Assembly (NCBI GenBank): GCA_009777735.1
Contig: WRLF01000001.1
Location: 62,001-126,000, forward strand
Reading direction: 5' to 3'
From: Treponema sp.
GTDB lineage: Bacteria > Spirochaetota > Spirochaetia > Treponematales > Breznakiellaceae
DNA length: 64,000 bases
Of the stretch, positions 35,906-46,489 are shown piece after piece. Position 1 is the first letter of the stretch. Every line of letters begins with the position of its first letter. A program made the position numbers and the translations under genes. Below the pieces are notes generated by a model. The model did no database searches and was not told where the DNA came from. It worked only from the letters and a program-made list of their open reading frames with translations.

Positions 35906-38681
35906 TTCCGGCAATACCATATCACTGCGCGCTTTTTATATTACATTAACCGCCCAAGCTGTTATTTCTTTTTTCATGCTCCTGAATTTTATTATTCATG
36001 GAATGGATTACCAGCTTTTAACCGTGAGTATATCCGTCGGTTGTTTTGTTATAATTCTCCTTCTGCACCGTATAAACAGAATACCATGGAAATCTTTTTT
36101 TATCCCCCTGACCCTTTATCTGCAGTACATCACCTTGTCTCGCATTACCGGTGATTATTCGGAATTTTTTGTTATCTGCCTGGCGATAAGCTGCCTTGGA
36201 GCATTGTTTTTTAACAGCGGCTCTTTACTCTGGTTCATTGTGGTTACCAATATAATTACCGCAGTAAAAATTCTATTCGGAAAACCAATGACCGTTTTTA
36301 ATAATGGCAGCATTATTGAAATGACCGCATCCCATATGCTGCTGCACCAGGTTTTTGCCCTGGTTGGATCCTTGTTTGTTTATTTTGTAACGGTTTATGC
36401 CGAAGGCAAAAAAAACGAAGCCAAAAAAGCGCAGGATTCTTTTGTCAGTCTGCTCACATCAACGCCGGACCCCATTGTCCTTTTGGATTCACTGCACAGG
36501 GTAACGTATATAAGTAATTCCTTCATGAAAATGACACAATTCGATCAGGCGTTCTTTGTCAAAGGCAGACCGGTATTTGATTTATTCAAGGATCGGAAAA
36601 CCTGGAATTTATTCTACGATATATTGACACAGGGAGACTCACTGCACAGTACCCGCGAGGTTATTCTGGACGGGCAGCAGCGCTTTTTTGAGATAGAAGT
36701 TTTTGAACTTGCAAACAAGGTCAAAGGACATTTGATTCATCTTTTTGACATAACCCCAATAATGATTGCAAAGTCCGAAGCAGAAGCAGCCTCCCGTTCT
36801 AAAAGTACATTTCTGGCTACCATGAGCCATGAAATTCGCACCCCTTTAAACGCAATCATCGGCCTTTCGGAAATTGAGCTTCAGAAAAAACTGCCAATGG
36901 ACACTCACACAGGTTTGGAAAAAATACTCAATGCCGGTGCAAATTTATTGGGTATCATTAATGATATTCTTGATATTTCAAAAATAGAAACCGGAAACTT
37001 TGAACTGATCCTTGAGGATATTGATGTACCAAGTCAGATAAATGATACCATTCAGCTTAATGCTGTACGGATAGGAACAAAAAATATTGTTTTCAAGGTA
37101 CAGATAGATGAAAATATTCCAACAAAAATACATGGTGATGAATTGAGGATTAAGCAGATTCTCAGCAATCTGCTCTCAAACGCCTTTAAGTATACCGATG
37201 AGGGAACCGTATTTTTTTCTGTTCGTTATGAAAAACGGGAAAATGACGGCTTGATGATTTATATAATACGGGACACCGGGCACGGAATAAAAAAAGATGA
37301 CATTCCCAGGCTGTTTTCGGAATACAATCAGCTTAACATCAGGGCAAACCGTTCCATTGAAGGAACAGGGCTGGGACTTGCCATTACCAAAAATCTGGTG
37401 AATTTGATGAATGGAACTATTGATGTAGAAAGCGAATACGGTAACGGTTCCGCCTTTACCGTCCGGGTTCCCCTATGTATTGTTGATGAAACTCCCATCG
37501 GAGAAAAAACCGCACGTAATTTGGAATTATTCCGTTTTAAGGAAATCAAACGCAGCCATGTGCAGCGTCTTGCCCGGAGCTATATGCCCTATGGAAAAGT
37601 ATTGATAGTAGACGATATAGATACGAACCTTGATGTGACAAGAGGATTGATGATACCTTATGGCCTTTTCATTGATACGGCATCGAGCGGTCAGGAAGCT
37701 ATAGAAAAAATTTGTGCAGCCGGAACAAGCAGTGATTCTCCGCATTATGATATGATTCTCATGGATCATATGATGCCGGGAATGGATGGAATGGAAGCAG
37801 TACGTATAATCCGCAGCGGGGTGGCCGGTGACTATGGCCGAACTGTACCCATTATTGCGCTCACTGCCAATGCTCTGGTAGGAAACGAAGATATGTTTCT
37901 TGCCAATGGTTTTAACGCATTCATTTCCAAGCCAATTGATGTTATACAGCTTGATGCTGCTTTAAATACATGGATCCGAAACAGGCAAAGCCCCGAAACC
38001 CTAAAGCTGGCGGAAATTGAATTGAGTAAAACCGGAGATGACAGTAATGACAAAGCCATATTGCCGTTCGATATAGTGGTAACCGGCCTTGATCTTGTTC
38101 AGGGAAAAAAACAATACCATAATGAAGCCGCTTATTTGGATGTGCTTCATTCCTGGCATCGGCACACTCCGGCACTCCTGAAAAAACTGAAAGTTCCTTC
38201 CATGGAAAACCTGCAGGAATACGCCATTGTGGTACATGGACTTAAAGGTTCCAGTTATGGTATCAGCGCCAATGATATTGGCAATAAAGCCCAGGAGCTG
38301 GAAAATTTGGCCAAAGAAGGAGATTTTTCCGCCGTACAGGAACAGAATCCGGTCTTAATTGAAATGGTGCAGACGCTTCTTCTGGATATTGGAAAATTAC
38401 TGGAAGAAATCACTGCCAGGCAGGATAAAAAACAAACTGTTCCGGCACCGGATCCGGCACAGCTTGAAAACCTGCTGGAAGCGGCAAAACGATTTAAAAC
38501 AACTTTAATGGAAGAAATAATTATTAATCTTGAATCTTATGAGTATGAAACCGGCGCCGAGCTTGTTACATGGCTGCGCGAACAATTGGATAATTTGGAA
38601 TATGATGCAATATGCGCGCGGCTCGAATCACCCGGCGGCACATGGTTTGAAACATCTAACCCTGCCGGAGGTGAACATTGA
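35898..38681 (+). CDS. Hybrid sensor histidine kinase with receiver and Hpt domains
   Basis: 927 residues. About six membrane segments (1-170), PAS-like domain (180-290), HisKA (MSHEIRTPLNAIIGLSEIE, His at 311), HATPase (LSNLLSNAFKYTDEG, DTGHGI, GTGLGLAI), a receiver (KVLIVDDIDTN, phospho-Asp at 623 in ILMDHMMPGMDG) and a C-terminal Hpt domain (His780 in VHGLKGSS). It can run a full internal phosphorelay. The extreme C-terminus (TWLREQLDNLEYDAI) is also found in the Hpt gene downstream. It is followed at once by two receiver-HD-GYP genes, the likely outputs. Confidence 0.92.
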   Translation: MDSSGNTISLRAFYITLTAQAVISFFMLLNFIIHGMDYQLLTVSISVGCFVIILLLHRINRIPWKSFFIPLTLYLQYITLSRITGDYSEFFVICLAISCLGALFFNSGSLLWFIVVTNIITAVKILFGKPMTVFNNGSIIEMTASHMLLHQVFALVGSLFVYFVTVYAEGKKNEAKKAQDSFVSLLTSTPDPIVLLDSLHRVTYISNSFMKMTQFDQAFFVKGRPVFDLFKDRKTWNLFYDILTQGDSLHSTREVILDGQQRFFEIEVFELANKVKGHLIHLFDITPIMIAKSEAEAASRSKSTFLATMSHEIRTPLNAIIGLSEIELQKKLPMDTHTGLEKILNAGANLLGIINDILDISKIETGNFELILEDIDVPSQINDTIQLNAVRIGTKNIVFKVQIDENIPTKIHGDELRIKQILSNLLSNAFKYTDEGTVFFSVRYEKRENDGLMIYIIRDTGHGIKKDDIPRLFSEYNQLNIRANRSIEGTGLGLAITKNLVNLMNGTIDVESEYGNGSAFTVRVPLCIVDETPIGEKTARNLELFRFKEIKRSHVQRLARSYMPYGKVLIVDDIDTNLDVTRGLMIPYGLFIDTASSGQEAIEKICAAGTSSDSPHYDMILMDHMMPGMDGMEAVRIIRSGVAGDYGRTVPIIALTANALVGNEDMFLANGFNAFISKPIDVIQLDAALNTWIRNRQSPETLKLAEIELSKTGDDSNDKAILPFDIVVTGLDLVQGKKQYHNEAAYLDVLHSWHRHTPALLKKLKVPSMENLQEYAIVVHGLKGSSYGISANDIGNKAQELENLAKEGDFSAVQEQNPVLIEMVQTLLLDIGKLLEEITARQDKKQTVPAPDPAQLENLLEAAKRFKTTLMEEIIINLESYEYETGAELVTWLREQLDNLEYDAICARLESPGGTWFETSNPAGGEH

Positions 38682-39736
38682 AATCGATCTTAATCGTGGA
38701 TGATAACCTGGCAAGCCTGAAACAAATAAGCGCCCAGCTTTCACAGGATTACGAAATATCATTGGCAAAATCGGGAGAACTGGCGCTGCAGATTTGCGCT
38801 CGGGAACAGCCTGATTTAATACTTCTTGATGTTGAAATGCCCGGTATGGACGGTTTTGCAACCATTGCTCAAATAAAAAAAGATCCCAGGCTGATGCATA
38901 TCCCGGTAATTTTCCTGACCGGTAACCATGATTCCGCAACTGAAATAAAAGGCCTGGAATCGGGGGCTATGGACTTTATTACCAAACCTGCCAACATAGA
39001 CATTCTGCGCCACAGAATAAAAATACACCTTGACTTTACCGCCTACCAGCTCAACCTGGAACACATGACAAAAGAGCTGGAAGATAATATTGGAATTTCT
39101 TTTGCAGAACTGCTGGATTGCAAAGATCACAATGCAGCCGGCCATGTGTTGAGTACCGGAGAATATGCGGTATTAATCGCAAAAGAACTCCAGGAGACGG
39201 GAATTTTTAAGGATGAAATAACAGATGAATTTATTAGCATGATTAAAAGAGCCGCTCCTTTCCATGACATCGGGAAAATAGGCGTAAGCGATATTATTCT
39301 GCTGCGGCGAACTGTTTTAACAGAAGAAGAATATCTTGAGGTACAAAAGCATACCCTTATCGGCAGCCAGGTTATGAAGGTTATTTATAACCGTACTCCC
39401 AGCCAGAAATATCTTGAGATGGCAGCAATAATTGCCGAAGGCCACCATGAACACTATAACGGCAAAGGATATCCCCATGGAATCAAAGGAGACGATATCC
39501 CCTTGTGCAGCCGGATAGTAGCAGTTGCCAATATATATGATTCCTGTATTACCGATCGCGTTTATCGCAAAGCCCTTTCTCATCAAGAAGCCTGTGAAAT
39601 AATCAGCCGGGGCCGTGGTACGGAATTTGATCCGAGAATAGTGGATGTTTTTGAAAAGATAAGCGATACATTTATCAATTATAAAACATCGTCCGGTTTG
39701 GCATTGTTTCTGCCGGATGTGGAGTATTTCCAATGA
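38678..39736 (+). CDS. Receiver-HD-GYP response regulator, first copy
   Basis: 352 residues from TTG 38678 (GGAGG upstream; overlaps the kinase stop). Receiver with Asp51 (LILLDVEMPG) and an HD-GYP domain: APFHDIGKIGVSDIILL, EGHHEHYNGKGYP, VANIYDSC. The upstream block that normally reads like D-x2-T-G-x2-H-x2-R is DHNAAGHVLS, lacking the Thr and Arg, so activity may be changed. Predicted to degrade c-di-GMP when phosphorylated. Confidence 0.85.
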   Translation: MKSILIVDDNLASLKQISAQLSQDYEISLAKSGELALQICAREQPDLILLDVEMPGMDGFATIAQIKKDPRLMHIPVIFLTGNHDSATEIKGLESGAMDFITKPANIDILRHRIKIHLDFTAYQLNLEHMTKELEDNIGISFAELLDCKDHNAAGHVLSTGEYAVLIAKELQETGIFKDEITDEFISMIKRAAPFHDIGKIGVSDIILLRRTVLTEEEYLEVQKHTLIGSQVMKVIYNRTPSQKYLEMAAIIAEGHHEHYNGKGYPHGIKGDDIPLCSRIVAVANIYDSCITDRVYRKALSHQEACEIISRGRGTEFDPRIVDVFEKISDTFINYKTSSGLALFLPDVEYFQ

Positions 39737-40776
39737 AAAAAATACTGGTGGTCGATGATAATCTTTCAACTCTTAAACAGGTATCAGTCCATCTTGCCGG
39801 TAATTATGATGTATTACTTGCAAAGTCAAGTCCGCTGGCATTGCAAATTTGCGCGAAGGAAAAACCGGACATTATCCTCCTTGACATTGAAATGCCGGAT
39901 ATGGACGGCTTTGAAACCATTACCCGTATTAAGCAAAACCCTTCTCTTGACCGGGTGCCTGTTATTTTTCTTACCGCCAACCATAGTGCAGAATTTGAAA
40001 TACAGGCCCTGGAATTGGGAGCAAAAGATTATATTATGAAACCCGTTGAAAAAAATATTCTGCTCCACAGAATTGAACTTCATTTACGTCTTGCCGATTA
40101 TCAGGCTCAAACCGAGTATAATGTAATAAGTTTATCTGACAGCATAGCCACCTCTTTTGCCGAATTGATAGAGCGCAGGGACGAGAATACCGGCGGTCAT
40201 GTAGTACGTACATCAAAATATGTTGAGATACTGGGTAAAGAACTGATAAATCAGGGGCTTTATCCCGATGAATTAAATCCCACTGAGTTGCAGCTAATGG
40301 TACGAGCGGCGCCTCTTCACGATATAGGGAAAGTCGCCATAGGAGACCGTATACTCCTTAAGATAGGGCGGCTGGATGATGTGGAATTCAGCAAAATGAA
40401 ACGCCATGCGGATATAGGCGCAACAATTCTGGACAGGATGTATCACCGTATGCCCACCCAGCATTACCTTCGTTACGCCTGTCTCATTGCCGGTTCTCAC
40501 CATGAACGTTATGACGGGAAAGGTTATCCTAAAGGGCTTTCAAAAGATGAAATACCGCTTTGCGGCCGCATTATGGCAGTAGCGGATGTGTACGACGCTC
40601 TTATAGAAAACCGGATTTACCGTAAAGGCATGAGTCATACACAGGCAAGCGGTCTTATCCATGAAAATAAATGGACGCAGTTCGATCCCGATGTTGTAGA
40701 TGCATTCATGAAACTCGAAGATCAGATAGTAGATATTTCCAGGATATTCAAAACAGGAATTTCCGGGGCAAATTAA
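39733..40776 (+). CDS. Receiver-HD-GYP response regulator, second copy
   Basis: 347 residues; ATG overlaps the previous stop (ATGA). Receiver Asp51 (IILLDIEMPD). HD-GYP with the canonical blocks: RDENTGGHVVRTSKYVE, APLHDIGKVAIGDRILLK, GSHHERYDGKGYP, VADVYDAL. This copy keeps the residues lost in the first copy, so it is the more secure phosphodiesterase. Paralogous to it over its full length. Confidence 0.9.
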   Translation: MKKILVVDDNLSTLKQVSVHLAGNYDVLLAKSSPLALQICAKEKPDIILLDIEMPDMDGFETITRIKQNPSLDRVPVIFLTANHSAEFEIQALELGAKDYIMKPVEKNILLHRIELHLRLADYQAQTEYNVISLSDSIATSFAELIERRDENTGGHVVRTSKYVEILGKELINQGLYPDELNPTELQLMVRAAPLHDIGKVAIGDRILLKIGRLDDVEFSKMKRHADIGATILDRMYHRMPTQHYLRYACLIAGSHHERYDGKGYPKGLSKDEIPLCGRIMAVADVYDALIENRIYRKGMSHTQASGLIHENKWTQFDPDVVDAFMKLEDQIVDISRIFKTGISGAN

Positions 40777-40792
40777 TACAAAGGAGTTATTT

Positions 40793-41368
40793 ATGATTGA
40801 GATGCCAGCCATAGAAGGTATTAATACTCAGGCCGGTAAGGCACGTTATCCTGAAGATACATACATTGATGTTCTTCGGGCATACAGGAAACACATTCCG
40901 GCTCTTCTGGACACATTACGCCGCAGGGAAACAATTGAAGAATATACAACGACTGTTCACGGTATTAAAGGCGCAAGTTTTGGTATCTGCGCAGATGATG
41001 CCGCAAAACAGGCGGCAGCTCTGGAAGCAGCAGCCCGATCAGGGGATATACTGTTCATTGATACAAACAACGGTCTCTTTATAGAAACTGTCAGTGCTAT
41101 ACTGCGGCAACTTGATGATTTTCTGGATGCGATTAAAAAACCCGAAATTGATAAACAAACCGTTTCAGAGCCCGATCCTGCCCTTTTAAAAGAACTCGCC
41201 GAAGCCTGCAAGCATTACAAAGTTGATGAAATGTGTGAAGTATTGGATAAACTGGAAGCTTATCTGTATGAATCAGGCGGTGAACTAGTTGAATGGCTGA
41301 GGGAGCAGACAGATAATCTGGAATATCAGGCTATTTTAGAACGACTGGAATCCATAGTTTCTCAATAA
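40793..41368 (+). CDS. Stand-alone Hpt phosphotransfer protein
   Basis: 191 residues. Hpt motif TTVHGIKGASFGICADDAAK (phospho-His in HGIKGAS). Its C-terminal part (ELVEWLREQTDNLEYQAIL) closely matches the C-terminus of the hybrid kinase upstream, so it is probably a duplicated Hpt tail. It may bridge the kinase and the two receiver-HD-GYP proteins. AAGGAG precedes the ATG. Confidence 0.8.
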   Translation: MIEMPAIEGINTQAGKARYPEDTYIDVLRAYRKHIPALLDTLRRRETIEEYTTTVHGIKGASFGICADDAAKQAAALEAAARSGDILFIDTNNGLFIETVSAILRQLDDFLDAIKKPEIDKQTVSEPDPALLKELAEACKHYKVDEMCEVLDKLEAYLYESGGELVEWLREQTDNLEYQAILERLESIVSQ

Positions 41369-41379
41369 CGGAGATTGCC

Positions 41380-42735
41380 GTGAAACAAACCGTTTTTTTT
41401 TATTTTTTTCTCTTTACTACATTATCATTTTTAGCCGCTCAGGAAGATATAACAGACACTATCATTAACGAAGTCCCCGATAATGAGATAATGCAAACAC
41501 TTCCGGAACCGGAAGGTGCGGAAGGATCGGTAGAAGAAGAAACCTCCGAACTGCCTGCCGTTCAGTCTGTTGAAGAACATCACCTGGTTTTGCCGCACCG
41601 AATTGGCATTGCAATAGCTATTATTATAATTCTGACTCTTTTGATCCGACTTGTCTGGTATAAGCTTTTCAGATGGCTGGAATTAAAAATAATAAAAACA
41701 CATACAGAAAAAATTAAGCACTTTACAATAAAAAAAGTCAGAATTCTCAGCTCAAAGCAAATTATTGCCATTATCCATGTATTATTAAAATTTCTAAAAT
41801 ACCTGTTAACGGCTTTTCTTCTGTTCATTACGGTTCCGGTAATCTTCAGCCTTTTTCCCGCTACGAGACACCTCACATTTACCATTTTTCGCTATGTGCT
41901 CAATCCCCTGCGGAATATTGCCGTTGGAATCATTAAATATATTCCCAATTTCATTACTATTGTTATCATTGTTACAATTACCCGTTATGTACTCAAGGCA
42001 TTGAAATTTTTCTCTGATAAAATTGCAAAAGGAAAACTCGTAATAAAAGGTTTTTATGCCGATTGGGCAGCATCAACATATAAAATTTTGCAGGTTTTAC
42101 TCTGGGCTTTTACCGTAGCAGTCATTTATCCCTATTTACCCGGATCTGAATCAAGAATATTCCAGGGAGTTTCTGTTTTCATTGGGATTATTTTTTCACT
42201 GGGGTCTTCCAGCGCCATAGGAAACCTTGTGGCAGGGCTGGTAATCACTTACATGAGACCCTTTACCATTGGCGATCGCGTTCAAATTAAAGATGTCACC
42301 GGCTTTGTGGTAGAAAAAAACATGATGGTGGTGCGTTTAAAAACCCATAAAAACGAATATGTCACCTTTCCCAATCTGATCATACTTAATTCCAATATCA
42401 CTAATTTTCATGCTTCATCTTACGAAGATACTGACGGCCTGATCCTATATGCGGAAATTACTTTTGGGTACGATACCCCCTGGCAAACGATTCATGATAT
42501 TCTGATTAACGCCGCCCTTGCAACCGAACATGTCCTGAAAAATCCAAAGCCTTATGTATTGCAGACCGGCCTTGATGATTTTTATGCCCGTTACCAGATT
42601 AACTGTTATACGAAAGAGATTGACCGGGTTCCCATGATTTACACCCGGTTACATGAAAACATCCAAAACGGTTTCCGCGACGCAGGCATTGACATGACTG
42701 TTTCACATTACAGGGTTTCCAGACAAGTCGTATGA
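41380..42735 (+). CDS. MscS-family mechanosensitive channel
   Basis: 451 residues from GTG 41380 (CGGAG upstream). Signal peptide, an acidic periplasmic stretch, several membrane segments (about 75-280) and the MscS pore/beta region (ITYMRPFTIGDRVQIKDVTG, then NEYVTFPNLIILNSNITNFH). Typical MscS of the longer type. It probably releases solutes under osmotic down-shock. Last gene of the signalling operon. Confidence 0.85.
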   Translation: MKQTVFFYFFLFTTLSFLAAQEDITDTIINEVPDNEIMQTLPEPEGAEGSVEEETSELPAVQSVEEHHLVLPHRIGIAIAIIIILTLLIRLVWYKLFRWLELKIIKTHTEKIKHFTIKKVRILSSKQIIAIIHVLLKFLKYLLTAFLLFITVPVIFSLFPATRHLTFTIFRYVLNPLRNIAVGIIKYIPNFITIVIIVTITRYVLKALKFFSDKIAKGKLVIKGFYADWAASTYKILQVLLWAFTVAVIYPYLPGSESRIFQGVSVFIGIIFSLGSSSAIGNLVAGLVITYMRPFTIGDRVQIKDVTGFVVEKNMMVVRLKTHKNEYVTFPNLIILNSNITNFHASSYEDTDGLILYAEITFGYDTPWQTIHDILINAALATEHVLKNPKPYVLQTGLDDFYARYQINCYTKEIDRVPMIYTRLHENIQNGFRDAGIDMTVSHYRVSRQVV

Positions 42736-42754
42736 TCCGCAAGAACGCCGCAGT

Positions 42755-45349
42755 TTATTCGCTGCGTGGTATTTTATTAACCTTTATAAACCTATTTAAC
42801 AATATAGTAATAAAAAATACGGCCAATGAAACAAGGCTTACAATAAAACCCGCTGCAAGGCTCTTGTTAAAATACCGAAACTCTACATGGTGGGTTCCCT
42901 CGTTTAAGCGAACGGCAGTCATGGCATTGTCAATCAATACTATTTCACTTTCAACACCATTCACATAGACGCTCCAGTTTTTATTGTATGGAATGGAAGT
43001 ATACAGCAAACCATCCTCAAGAGCAGTTACATGACCGGCAACCTCGGTATCGGTAAACTTTGTCAGGATTAAAGGCTGGCCGGCCAGCAGTTCATAACCT
43101 TGATCAAAAAGAGCCGAATCAAGATAACCAATGTATATTAAGTCGTCATTTTCTCTTGTTAACGAAATACGGTCACCCTGCAAAAAATGCCCAATCGGAA
43201 AAAAAATGGGAATTGTATTATTCATGTTTATATTGCTATTTAGTCTGCCGTTAACAAAAACAGACAGGGTATCCTCAATTTCTGATTTTCGGCAAGCATA
43301 CAACATTCCGTCAGACGGCATTTCAAAACGCCATGCTCTGTAACCTTGCCTGCTGCTTATTTCTGATATGGCAAACAGGTCTCCGTCAAGCCCGGTTGCC
43401 CGGCTGAATAAATTGTTCTGTGTAATAAAAGGATTGTCAACGGTATGACTAAAACCGGCTAAATCCTCTTTCACCATAAAACCTAATGGCAAATAACGCA
43501 GATTTTCCGAAAGCAGTAAATCACCTTCTCTTCCGATGATTTCCCAATAAATGCCATTATCCGCAGGATGACCTCCGTGGGTAATCAGATATCTCATATT
43601 AATAAACATGTTTGCCAGGGGTGTTATCTGAGTATAAACGATACCATTTACTTCTTTGCTAACGAGCATTCCAAGCCCTTCCAAAAACCTGAGAAGATCG
43701 GCATTTAGTACGGATGAAAATAAAGAAACTCCGTTGTAATTAAACAGGGACGGGTCGTTAAAAGTGAAACTTGGCATCATTTCTGTACGGGAAAAATAAA
43801 CACTTTCCTGCTGCCGAATATTCAATAATGATTGTATCTGATCATAGCTATCCGGATATTCGTATCTGTTGGTAACAGTATTGGTTTTAACACTAATCCA
43901 TGAGCTAATGAAAAGCTCTATTATTATCAGTAGGAGAAATGCTACTTTGAAAAATGGCTGCGCTCTGCTGTTTTTTATCCCAAAATAAATAATAAGTAAA
44001 TAAACAACACCTAAAACAGCGCTGCCAATAATGGCAGGTGTTTCCTGTGCACCTAAAACCGCAAACAACAGAAACAGTGTGCCGCTTATACCCATTGCTG
44101 CCAGACCCTGTTTCGTTATTCCCCCTGTCAGCAGTAAGGCCCGGCAGGCCATAACAATTAAAGTGAAGGATATCAGGAAGGTAAAGCGGAAAGGCAAATG
44201 GATTGGATTGCTGAATCCATGCATGATATAGTGCAGTATATTAACATGACAGCTTACAAGCAGAAAACCAAGGATTACCGCAAACACTGTCTTTTCCCGG
44301 CGGGAAACCCCCGGAGAATAAAAAAACAATCCCAAAAGCAAAATGCTAATCATGCCGCAATACAGGTTAGGAAGACCGCCGTATGTTGTCGGAGGTGTAA
44401 AAGAAATAAAATTTCCCAAAATATCGAAAAAGCTGCTGTAAAAAATTATTTCGGTTGGGAAAGTGCTTTCGGCACTGAATGTATTTTGCAAAACGAGCCG
44501 GGAAGGAAGCAATAATACCGCAGTCATTCCGATAGCCAACACGGAACAACCTGCGATTAAGCCAAGCTTGCGCAGGAAATCACTGCGGCCGAGCTTTTGA
44601 ATAATGCACAGGCTAAAGAAAGAAATTGCGGTAAAAACACAAATAAAAAAGCCGATGTAAAAGTTGATTAATACCGTCAGCGCAAGGGATATAACATACA
44701 GCCGCCATTTGTTTTCCCTCATTAACGCCAGAAGCCCCAGCATGACAAGAGGCAGCAACGCAAAACCGTCAAACCACTGGATAACCCAGTAGTAACCCAG
44801 AGTAAAAGCGCACAAAGCATAGAGGGCAGAAAATACCGGCAGTGTATAACCAGATAATATTGCCGGGGATCCGGACGCGCCGCTCTGCCTGAATACATAC
44901 CGTAAAAACATACAGGTAAACAACCCCGCAAAACCAATTTTAACAAGCAGGATAATTGTCAACATCTCGTTCAGCCAGGTATGCGGTGCCAGGACTGCCA
45001 GCAGGTTTAGCGGGCTTGCCAGATAATACGCAATTCCCGATAAATAATCATAGCCAAGAACCGCTGTCCATGACCATGGAGATATGGTACCTGCACTTAG
45101 TTTATGCAAAAAACCGCTTAAAAAAGGATAGCTCTGGTGAAATAAGTCTCTGACAAAGATAGAATTATCACCAAAAGGATACACCTTGTGAAGAGCAAAG
45201 GCTGTCCCCATAATGATAAACGGGAGAAAAAATGAAAGTGCAAGACATTTGATATCTGCCGAGTGTCCCGTTTTTTCGGAAACAGGGATGATTACTGCCG
45301 GTTGTTCAGCGTTTTGTAATTGTATTTTTTTTCTCTTCTTTTTCGCCAT
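42755..45349 (-). CDS. YfhO family membrane protein
   Basis: 864 residues. Many membrane segments (about 13) in the N-terminal two-thirds, with the luminal/periplasmic C-terminal domain of the YfhO family (FFPIGHFLQGDRISLTREND, then TSIPYNKNWSVYVNGVESEI) and a final membrane helix. YfhO is a GT-C-like protein implicated in glycosylation of lipids or teichoic acids in Firmicutes; the substrate here is unknown. It is 6 nt after dnaJ, so it lies in the chaperone transcription unit. Confidence 0.85.
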   Translation of the reverse strand: MAKKKRKKIQLQNAEQPAVIIPVSEKTGHSADIKCLALSFFLPFIIMGTAFALHKVYPFGDNSIFVRDLFHQSYPFLSGFLHKLSAGTISPWSWTAVLGYDYLSGIAYYLASPLNLLAVLAPHTWLNEMLTIILLVKIGFAGLFTCMFLRYVFRQSGASGSPAILSGYTLPVFSALYALCAFTLGYYWVIQWFDGFALLPLVMLGLLALMRENKWRLYVISLALTVLINFYIGFFICVFTAISFFSLCIIQKLGRSDFLRKLGLIAGCSVLAIGMTAVLLLPSRLVLQNTFSAESTFPTEIIFYSSFFDILGNFISFTPPTTYGGLPNLYCGMISILLLGLFFYSPGVSRREKTVFAVILGFLLVSCHVNILHYIMHGFSNPIHLPFRFTFLISFTLIVMACRALLLTGGITKQGLAAMGISGTLFLLFAVLGAQETPAIIGSAVLGVVYLLIIYFGIKNSRAQPFFKVAFLLLIIIELFISSWISVKTNTVTNRYEYPDSYDQIQSLLNIRQQESVYFSRTEMMPSFTFNDPSLFNYNGVSLFSSVLNADLLRFLEGLGMLVSKEVNGIVYTQITPLANMFINMRYLITHGGHPADNGIYWEIIGREGDLLLSENLRYLPLGFMVKEDLAGFSHTVDNPFITQNNLFSRATGLDGDLFAISEISSRQGYRAWRFEMPSDGMLYACRKSEIEDTLSVFVNGRLNSNINMNNTIPIFFPIGHFLQGDRISLTRENDDLIYIGYLDSALFDQGYELLAGQPLILTKFTDTEVAGHVTALEDGLLYTSIPYNKNWSVYVNGVESEIVLIDNAMTAVRLNEGTHHVEFRYFNKSLAAGFIVSLVSLAVFFITILLNRFIKVNKIPRSE

Positions 45350-45355
45350 TGAAAA

Positions 45356-46489
45356 TTACTTTTCGCCAAGCTGTGAAAGGGGGATGGGGCCGGGACTGTC
45401 GTTTTGGCCCTCGGCACGGGCAAGTTCTTCCAGCAGTTCCCTGCCCCGCCGTGAAAGTTTCTCCGGTATTCGGACAATAAATTTAACGTAAAGATTTCCC
45501 CTGCGGTTCCCGACCGGGACACCTTCATCGCGGATGCGGAGCATTTTACCGTTTTGGGTTCCTGGCGGAACCTTTATTTTAATTATCTTGTTGTCCAGCG
45601 TACTGACATGGATATCTGCACCAAGACTTGCCTGAGAAACAGAGATTGGCACTGCACAATACAGGTCAAAGTCCTGCCTTTCAAAATATTCGTGGGGTTT
45701 TATTCGAATCACAACATACAAATCACCCGGAGGACCTCCGTTGGGACCGGCATCACCCTGCTTGGGGATGATCAGGCGTTTGCCGTTTTCAACACCGGCA
45801 GGAATGGTAACCATGATCTTCTGTCGTTTTTTCTGAATACCCGATCCGCCGCACTCCATACACGGCTTTTCAATAATAAAACCCTGACCGCCACAGGTTG
45901 GGCAGGTAGTCGCCAACGAGAAAAATCCCTGGCTGTGCCGTACCTGACCGGCCCCCTGGCAGCCGGGACAGGTTTTTCTGCCGGCACCGTTTGCGGCCCC
46001 TGAACCTTTGCAGCCGGGGCATGTTTCGTTATGCGAAAACTGGATCTCAATCTTTGTGCCAAACACCGCATCTTTGAAAGGCACTTCAATATCATAACGA
46101 AGGTTTGCTCCCTGACGCACCCCGCCCTGACCGCTCCTGCGGAATCCCCCGCCTCCGAAACCGCCAAAAATGCTCTCAAAAATGCTGCCAAAATCGCTGC
46201 CGCCAAAAATATCCTCAAAGCCCCGGAAATTGCTCCAGTCATGCGTCTGTCCGCTGCCCATGCCATCAACACCGGCAAAACCAAATTGATCATACGCGGC
46301 TTTTTTCTTGTCATCAGCTAACACTTCATAAGCTTCAGTCGCTTCCTTGAACCGCTCTTCGGATTCTTTGTTACCCGGATTTTTATCGGGGTGGTACTGA
46401 ATGGCAAGTTTGCGATAAGCTTTTTTTATATCGTCTTTTGAGGCATTTTTATCTACACCGAGAACCTCATAATAATCGCGTTTAGCCAT
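45356..46489 (-). CDS. dnaJ: Chaperone DnaJ
   Basis: 377 residues. J domain with HPD ([11 protein letters not shown]), Gly/Phe region, four zinc-finger repeats ([32 protein letters not shown]) and C-terminal substrate-binding domains. Stimulates DnaK. Its ATG overlaps the dnaK stop (TAATG). Confidence 0.97.
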   Translation of the reverse strand: MAKRDYYEVLGVDKNASKDDIKKAYRKLAIQYHPDKNPGNKESEERFKEATEAYEVLADDKKKAAYDQFGFAGVDGMGSGQTHDWSNFRGFEDIFGGSDFGSIFESIFGGFGGGGFRRSGQGGVRQGANLRYDIEVPFKDAVFGTKIEIQFSHNETCPGCKGSGAANGAGRKTCPGCQGAGQVRHSQGFFSLATTCPTCGGQGFIIEKPCMECGGSGIQKKRQKIMVTIPAGVENGKRLIIPKQGDAGPNGGPPGDLYVVIRIKPHEYFERQDFDLYCAVPISVSQASLGADIHVSTLDNKIIKIKVPPGTQNGKMLRIRDEGVPVGNRRGNLYVKFIVRIPEKLSRRGRELLEELARAEGQNDSPGPIPLSQLGEK

